Shown in pieces: positions 57,604 through 64,000 of a stretch of 64,000 bases of DNA. The notes beneath the pieces are model-generated. The model was not told the origin of the DNA and searched no databases. It was given only the letters and a program-made list of their open reading frames with translations. Numbering within the stretch: position 1 is the first letter of the stretch; each line of letters starts with the position of its first letter. The stretch is from Astropecten irregularis (taxonomy: Eukaryota; Echinodermata; Asteroidea; Paxillosida; Astropectinidae), in contig OZ020252.1 in the NCBI GenBank assembly GCA_963971285.1, positions 8,159,662 through 8,223,661 on the forward strand. Direction: 5' to 3'. The translations under genes were made by a program, and so were the position numbers.

Positions 57604-58196
57604 GACTTTCCGTGCTGAAACTTGCAGTTCCTTGTGATTTATACCTGTGGTAAGTGAATGATTCTAACGTGATCTTGGGAAGGGTTCCACTGACGGACAT
57701 CATTTTGATACCCTGTGTTCAAAACCAATGGGACTGAGCTGGTGCCCCAATCAAAGGAGGCGTTTTTTGGGATGAAATTAAAAAATGCTACCGCGCGCTA
57801 GCTAACGAGTAACGTAGGCCTACACAGTAGGCCTACGTAACGCGTTACTCGTTAGCTAGATAGCTAACGTCTAATTTGTACAATAGTATTTAGTAATACT
57901 AGTAGTGCATGATCAGATGATCTGTGCATTGCCATTGCAGGACCTACCGTAGTCCTAGGTGAAAGGTCCTACTCCTAGCTATGTCGAATTCGAGGGGATT
58001 GTGATAAGAACCGTTTTTCAAAACATTCCAAGTTTTCCAACAACAAAAAGGAGAGAAAAAAGAAGAGAGTAGAGGCCTACAGGCCCTACTAGTAGACCCA
58101 GTAACTGGGGCGCTGAACTCCCTTTTTTTACTTTTGGGGTTGACGGTCGGTCTAGCGCCCCAGATAATTATATTGCTCAAAATGTGTCGTACACAG
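57604..58196. other. Candidate promoter region of the USP37-like gene
   Basis: Contains a short palindrome (CTAACGAGTAACGTAGGCC / GGCCTACGTAACGCGTTACTC, 57800-57850). No exon is proven. On the minus strand an ATG at 57703 opens 36 codons up to the fold-back insertion; I cannot show it is real. Confidence 0.4.
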
Positions 58197-58362
58197 GAAA
58201 AGAATTAAGAAATACCGTGGCTGTTTTTGACTGTTTTCTCAAAAAGTGGGCACCGTATGGGACTGAAATTTTCACAGATGACTGTTACTGTATCTGTCTT
58301 GATATTTTTGCCCATGAATCTGTATTTCTTTGATAAAAACCAAAGTATGATATTACCTTTAA
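58197..58362. repeat. Half family A MITE next to the USP37-like start
   Basis: Right half of family A (AAGAAATACCGTGGCTGTTT to ACCAAAGTATGATATTACC, TTAA at 58359-58362). Ends 88 bp before the ATG at 58451. Confidence 0.8.
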
Positions 58363-58450
58363 CTGAAACAAGAGTTTTAATTACCCAATAACTATTTGAA
58401 TCTGTCCATCCTTCTTGCCATATCCCTGCAATGCAGTCTCTGACAGCAGT

Positions 58451-61400
58451 ATGTCAGCAATGGCCGGCTCTGTGGGTATCGCCAAGATCCTCGCCAAGGT
58501 GCAGGGCCAGGTCAAATACACCAGCTTGGAGAGCGGCACGATGCCATGGAAGACCGGCAACCTGGAGGTGGCTACCATGGAAACTGGTCAGGTGGTCTGC
58601 CTCGTCAACTTCAAGATTGGTCCGCCCAAGACATTCATGGTGAGTGACAACTGACAAGTTTATAGAAAGTTTAGTTGTGGATGATAACAAAATTTCCGAC
58701 TTGTCAAAAGATTGGACACAAGTAGCTTGCTGAATTCCTCTGTAATTCTTGTCTTTTTTTTCGTCTTGTGTTTTTTTGTTGTGTTTTAAATTGAAGCAGC
58801 CTGGGGCCAATTTCATAGAGCTGCTTAGCACACAAATTCGCTAAGCATGAAATTTCTGTCTTCGTAAAAACGGGATTAACAACCAAATTTCCGTGTGTTA
58901 TAGGGCTGTGCATTGACGGGTAATTTTGGACCCGAGTACCCTTTGCCCAAACGGGCGGGTACCCGGGTACCCGCGATATAATATAAAACATAAGAAATTA
59001 AGAACCCGGAAGTATGTTGCGAAATGGCCGTTGGTGAGTACCGTATCGGGGCTCCGAGCCAGGCGTGCTAAAAAATTACCAGACCTTCCCCAAAACACCC
59101 CGACCTTTAGCGGATTTCGGCTTTTTTTAGGGATGCCGAATTTTAGTTTACGCTATTTCTACCGACATGACAGGCCAAGCAAAAGTTAGCGTGATCTTTT
59201 TTCCGACATCGAACACCGACATCAAACACGATGTATGCATTGTCAGGGTTGTTTTTTCGTTGCGTGTTCCCCGTAAAATATTCTGACCACCCCGTAAATC
59301 GCATTTTCCTGATCAGCTAAATCTTACTAGAATTTCAGTCGGTAATTTTGTCCAGTTGGCCAATTAGAAGAAACACACTTTTCACGTACATGTGCTAGAT
59401 CTTAAGAAATAACGTGAGAAAAATTACTAGGGCGACAAACGCATTATTAAGACGTAATCACGATGCATTGTGCACATGGTCAGCATGGTAATCCCGAATG
59501 TTCCATGACTGGTATCCGCCCCACACACGGCAACGCGTAATAGCCACGATGTCAAAACAACGTGCACCAGTCTCGACCACGTGTGGGCAGGAAGACTACA
59601 TACTGTATACACCGTACGTACTGTGTGTATGCACGGTGTAGGCTCGGTCGGTTCCGATGGTCTGCCGTACGCGGTAGGATTTTTGGTCGGTACATGTAGG
59701 CCTACTTCGCGGCCGGGGTGCGACGCGTTGTCGGGTACCGTAGATCGCGGCCGGACTTTTGTGGCTCGCTGCCGGCTTCGGTACAGATTTGCGGGAAATA
59801 ATCTGCTTTTGACATTGCAAAAAACTACCAATTTTGCAGGTCAGTGATGTATTATATGAAAAAGGGCATGGTTGTTATTTTTTTACGGGTAATAGAATCG
59901 AAAAAATGGAGCCGGGTACTCGATGGTTTCGGTCGGGTTTCGAGTACCCGGGTAGAACGCACAGCCCTAGTGTGTTATGTATCACTTGCAATTGTTCAGG
60001 GCTCGAATTTCATGAAAAAACGCACTGGACAGCTGGTCTAGTAATTGAAGCATTTTACTAGACCTGAACATTTTTCACTATACCTGTGACATTAATGAAC
60101 ATAGGAAAATAGCCATTGTATCATGCAATATTGTGTCAAAAATCATCAATTTAGGCACCATTTTAATTGTGCAAAGAAAACAAAATCACCAGACAGCCGG
60201 ACTAGTGCAGAACACACTTTACTAGACCAACACTGAAATCACTAGACTCAGTCCAAGGTCTAGTGGATATTTCGAGCCCTGTTGTTCTTTGGCTGTTGTT
60301 CTCTGACCATGAATATCAAATGGAATTTTCAATGGAGGAATTTGTTGTATTGGGCCAAGCTATTTTTGTGCTAAGCAATATTTTGTGCTAAGCAGCTATA
60401 TGAAACTGGCCCCTTGTTCTTTATTGATTTTTGAACCAAGCTCTAGGGATATGATCATTCCTGTTTATTATTATTTATCATTTTACATTTCAGCAAATTG
60501 TCAGTTTTTATATTATTTGTAACAAAATGTATTAAGATTTGTCTGTTGCCAACTTGATTCTTGTACTGCAGTTGACCAATCAAATCAACGGGGTGACTTT
60601 CACCATGAACGGGCCTCGTTGCACCATCAAACTGGATACCGGTACCAACATCAACTGGTTAGGCAAGTGTCACGACAAGGGAATGAGCAACAGCTCAGCT
60701 GAGGTGCAGCTCATCAAGAACATCTTGGAGAGCCTGAGTAACAGCAAGCGCAAGAAGGGTCAGTCTGTTGATTTTTTTCTTTTCTAATGGATTAATCCTG
60801 CTGGAACTTATCGTGATTAATCAATTATAAATTGCAGTCAATTGATCACTAATAATTGATTAATTGCGATTACCCGGAAGTGACTAGAGAAACTGTACCT
60901 ACCTTGTTTTCATCATAGCAGTACTACAGTTATAACTGCACAAGCATAATGCATTGATCCTTACAACACTAAGCACTTTGTTTGTTTTTTTAATTTTGTC
61001 TAGCCTCCCCCCCCCAAAAAAAATGCAACTGAAAACAAATTGTTTGACATTGGAAAAATACTGGATCTTTTCAGTTATTACGCGCCAATTACTTGAAAAA
61101 CGCACTGTGTAGGGCTATAGGTTGCTTTTCTACACCTAATAAGACAGCAGAAGCGAATGTTAGAAGATGACGTCACGTGTGAAGGGTCTAGCCCCCCAAA
61201 AAAAATAAGAAAAGAAAACATTTGTCTTCTAGCCCCCAAAAAATATTGGCTCTTCTAGCCCCCCCAAAAAATTGGCTCTAGAACCACGCCTATAGCTACA
61301 TTTTTGTCTTTACGTTTTCGTTTTTCTCCTGATGTTGTGTGTCCCACAGATGGACGGCCCAATTCTTCAGCTCAGTTAAGCCTACACATGTCGCCAAATC

Positions 61401-63436
61401 CCCTAGCTCGCACCCCAGTCAAACAGGTAGGTGGGATTGAATGGTCAGCTTTCTTGTTCATTTTCGTCTTCTTTTCTTGTCTTGTCCCTGGGTACAGAAG
61501 ATTTAGTCTCTCAGTCATTTTGGGGACAGTTGTTGTTGTTGGACTTTTTAATCAAGGTGAGTATTAACTCTGGAGAGCACCCTGATCAGAGACCAAAACT
61601 GTATTTGATCATTGTTTGACTAATTTCTGGATAAATACACCATGTCAGGTGGAAATATTTATAACGGTATGTTTCTACTAGCACCATCTTCATACACTGA
61701 AAGTTATACGTAAATCTGTGACTATTTCTGCGTGGGTATATTACCAATCCTGTACTCTTAAAGACAGAAATTTCATGGTTAGCAATTTTTTGTGCCAAGC
61801 AGGGCCCGGTTACGCCCTGTTATGGTGAAAATTTTCTGGCAGTTCAATGGCAAGCAGGTTTTATGCACCCTAAGGCCTTGTCAGGTCAAGTGAGAAGTTT
61901 CCCGATCTCTTTCTAATAGGTGTCCAAGGATGGGAGCCACCAAATCGGCCAAAGGCGGGGCAGCACCCCGAAGCCGCTAGTCACGGCGACGCCTGTGAAA
62001 TGCGCCACACCAAAGGGCCTCGCCTCCTTCTCACAATCCTCCTCTGGAAGGACCTCTGGCAGGACCTCACCGAACCTCATGACCACGCCAACCCTTCTCC
62101 GAGCTGGCAGTAGTCGGCCTGCCTCGGCGTCCCCGCCTCGGCTGAGTGGTGAGATTTACGACATTGCCGAAGACAGCGGGACGGGAAGTGACGAGGGCAC
62201 GGCATACGCGTCTCCGCTGTTGTTTACTGACGTCAGACTGAGTGAAGAAGAGGGGAAATCTGACAAGAAGAGCTACAGGTAGTCCGACCTAATCGATTAA
62301 TTTATCATCCCTTGTATACAGGGTGTCCCAGAAAAAAACGCAACTCTGTGTCGGGACACATTATGTCAAAATTAAACTGTTTATCATTTCAAGATTCAGA
62401 TATGTTATACAACCATGGCTTGGCTACCATTATGTAGAATGTAAGAATATTGGGGCTGAAATTGGCGAAAATATGACCAATTGAAAGAGTACTCCTTAAA
62501 AAATTTTTGCAAGGATAACACGTGTTGTCAATACACACATAATGTGTATGAAAGAAAGATGAAAATCGGGTTTTAAAGTTGGGTAATTCAGTCTTTAATA
62601 GTTTTTCACTCAATTTTAGTACAATTTTGCTCAGATTCTACATGGTGATAGCAAAGACATAGCTGTATCACATATTTGAATCTTGAAGTGATAAACAGTT
62701 TATTTTTCATACAATAGTTCTCGACACAAGTCTTGTGTTTTTTGGGACACCCTGTATAGTGGTATGTGCTTGGGTTTCCGACTGCCAAACGAACAAAGAT
62801 AATTGACTATTAGGGACACCACCAATGTAGGGCTGGATACATGTGTAGCTCAGTTGGTAGAGCGCCCATACGGTATTCATGAGGTCGCCGGTTCGAATCC
62901 CATTCCAGTCAATTTTTGCTTAGAGTTAGGATGGCCTGATGCATTTCGATCCGAGCAGGATCTTTCTCAAAGGCTGAGATAAAGCGATAAATTTTTCTTT
63001 GTTCACCTTTCAATGTCATTTAACTTTGTATTGTAGATCAAGGTTTTTTTCATGTGGCTGGCCGGCTTTTTCATGTTTTTCCTCATTAGATCCCGATATT
63101 TTCCGGGGGGATTTCGTTCGAGAGATTATTTGTCACATGCACACACACTTTACCTAGCCAGCTGTTTACCTGATATGACCGTGAGCGCCCTCTCTTGGTG
63201 GTTACCAGAAAGTCAAGTCTCTGATTGTTCCTCCAGTTCTATCTCATTTTGAGTTCTTCCATTTACAATGACCATGTTTGTGTGTGATTTGAACATTTAT
63301 CTTTTTAGGATACCAAAGGTGAAGCCCAGCAACCGGAGCAAGAGTGTCTATGAGATGCGCAAGGAGGAAGGAGGCTCCCTCTTCATGTCCTCCTTCCAAG
63401 AGAAGCAGCTTCAACTTGAGGAGAGGAAAGAAAACA
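58451..63436 (+). CDS. USP37: USP37-like ubiquitin hydrolase, N-terminal exons (partial)
   Basis: Exons 58451-58639, 60572-60758, 61350-61426, 61920-62278, 63309-63436 join in phase: 313 residues plus one base, continuing off the right edge. Residues about 15-122 resemble the PH-like N-terminal domain of USP37/26/29: a KVQGQVKYTSLESG strand, PWKTGNLEV, a short hydrophobic strand (VCLVNF), PPKTFMLTNQI, and a helix EVQLIKNILESL. The following 190 residues are Ser/Pro/Thr-rich linker, as in USP37. The last three codons are K-E-N, a possible APC/C degron; mammalian USP37 is known to be APC/C-CDH1-regulated. The catalytic USP domain would lie in later exons and is not seen, so activity is inferred by homology only. 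The first coding exon probably begins at 58437 after TGCAATGCAG, implying a 5' UTR exon upstream; the ATG at 58451 has A at -3. Intron 1 carries a nest of three transposons. Confidence 0.78.
58901..59969. mobile_element. hAT-type non-autonomous element with 8-bp target duplication
   Basis: The ends are TAGGGCTGTGCATTGAC and, inverted, a worn GTACCCGGGTAGAACGCACAGCCCTA-type end (last 11 bases exact). GTGTGTTA is repeated on both sides (58893-58900, 59970-59977). An 8-bp duplication and TAGGGCTG-like ends are hAT traits. 1,069 bp; open frames inside show no transposase. Confidence 0.85.
59997..60281. mobile_element. Short inverted-repeat element, CAGGGCTCGAA ends
   Basis: CAGGGCTCGAATTTCATG at the left and TGGATATTTCGAGCCCTG at the right. 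The interior is rich in ACTAGAC / GTCTAG. TTGTT flanks both sides, read as a short target duplication. 285 bp. Confidence 0.75.
60985..61290. repeat. Diverged C/A-rich repeat
   Basis: Shares ACTGGATCTTTTCAGTTATTA and CTAGCCCCCCAAAA-type runs with 35100-35340. It ends 60 bp before USP37-like exon 3. Confidence 0.5.
61585..61757. repeat. Family B right-half fragment
   Basis: GATCATTGTTTGACTAATTTC to ACCAATCCTGTACTCTTAA; the left half is missing. Confidence 0.7.
62319..62754. repeat. Family F MITE 40 bp after USP37-like exon 4
   Basis: CAGGGTGTCCCAGAAAAAAAC to GGGACACCCTG with TA at both sides; 436 bp. Confidence 0.85.
62755..62915 (+). repeat. tRNA-like repeat
   Basis: A-box region TAGCTCAGTTGGTAGAGCG preceded by an inserted ACATGTG; B-box GGTTCGAATCC. 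The upstream arm is GACTGCCAAACGAACAAAG. Starts where the family F copy ends. Confidence 0.7.
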
Positions 63437-63504
63437 GTAGGTTTTAGAATCCAATGTTTTATTCCCGATGCAAAAATCCGAAAAGAAAACATGTTATTAA
63501 ATAG

Positions 63505-63699
63505 GCAGACGTCACGGTGGTCGGCCTGAAGCGCAGACGTGGTCGGCCTAAAACTACATGGAGAGATGTCATTCAGAGAGATCTCTCACTTCTAGACACT
63601 GGGTGGTCAGTTGAAGATGCAGAAGACATAGTGGCAGCTCAAGACCGGTCCATTTGGAAGTTTTTCTCAGGGGAGGCCGCAAGTGCAGATAATGCATGA
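63505..63699 (+). mobile_element. Non-LTR retrotransposon (LINE) 3' coding remnant
   Basis: A frame ending at a TGA (63697-63699) reads RRRGRPKTTWRDVIQRDLSL.. then AEDIVAAQDRSIWK. This basic GRP-x-x-x-W ending with a late DR-x-x-W is typical of the C-terminal tail after the reverse transcriptase in invertebrate LINEs. No reverse-transcriptase core precedes it, so it is a 5'-truncated copy, as is usual for LINEs. It lies in a USP37-like intron. Confidence 0.7.
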
Positions 63700-63784
63700 A
63701 GCTTCCCAGTCAGTTAGTTTGTTAAACGGGCAGAACATTGTAAGGTAATTTTCCCATTGAAAATACACCCATTGAAACAAAAAT

Positions 63785-63898
63785 GAACAAAGATAATTGA
63801 CTATTAGGGACACCACCAACATAGGGTTGGACGGCTCAGTTGGTAGAGCGTCCATATGGTATTCAGGAGGTTGCTGGTTTGAATCCCGCTCAAGTCAC
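63785..63898 (+). repeat. tRNA-like repeat
   Basis: A-box GGCTCAGTTGGTAGAGCG, a changed B-box (GGTTTGAATCC), upstream arm AGATAATTGACTATTAGGG. Confidence 0.65.
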
Positions 63899-64000
63899 TT
63901 TTTCTTTGTTCACCTTTCAATGACTCAAAAATCCAGTCAGTTTCCCTTGAGGTTTAAACACTGTTACAGGCCTAGACCTTTGTTGTGGAGAGAGAGAGAG

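Larger units (their letters stand above)
58803..60413. repeat. Family C MITE split by two later insertions
   Basis: Outer ends are GGGGCCAATTTCATAGAGC and CTATATGAAACTGGCCCC. Between them sit the elements at 58901-59969 and 59997-60281. With both removed, the rest is a normal family C copy. Confidence 0.85.

Noticed and set aside
57491-57703. Minus frame starting MMSVSGTLPKITLES as a gene broken by the fold-back element
   Set aside because: 36 clean codons are too few; there is no known family and no proven exon partner.
59427-59831. 134-residue frame inside the hAT-type element as a transposase
   Set aside because: No transposase motif; the element is about 1 kb and looks non-autonomous.

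Overview
The window is animal genomic DNA, not bacterial or viral: genes are split by GT/AG introns, several hundred bases of non-coding sequence separate exons, and short palindromic DNA transposons fill most introns. The protein content (hyalin-repeat HYR domains joined to fibronectin III domains), the very dense MITE load and the excess of the palindrome TAGGCCTA suggest an echinoderm, perhaps a starfish. That assignment is an inference from style and gene content.

Layout. 0.6-2.4 kb, minus strand: the 5' end of a secreted or membrane HYR protein that leaves the window on the left. 2.5-11.4 kb: MITEs. 11.5-13.0 kb, minus: an orphan Ser-rich 490-residue protein with a possible PP1-docking motif. 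13-24 kb: gene-poor, with a hexanucleotide microsatellite. 24.3-25.2 kb, minus: an intronless two-finger C2H2 protein whose stop codon is completed by a MITE. 26.0-43.0 kb, plus: a complete 12-exon gene for a 685-residue type I receptor (signal peptide, 2 HYR, 4 FN3, one membrane helix, tyrosine-rich tail). Every exon joins in phase. 47.3-50.3 kb, plus: a two-exon METTL21A-like lysine methyltransferase. 52.0-55.3 kb, minus: a four-exon two-finger C2H2 protein with a duplicated C-terminal module. 56.1-57.6 kb: a large fold-back element with 80-bp tandem repeats and an assembly gap in its middle. 58.5 kb to the right edge, plus: the N-terminal part of a USP37-like deubiquitinase.

The two HYR genes are divergent, start with similar signal-peptide exons and are probably paralogues. 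With its pYxN-type tail, the receptor is the best candidate for an undescribed recognition or adhesion system. The other genes look like unrelated housekeeping or regulatory neighbours. Repeats are grouped below into families A to W by shared termini. Family letters are mine and do not refer to any database. All exon limits are hand-read from splice consensus, phase and domain continuity.
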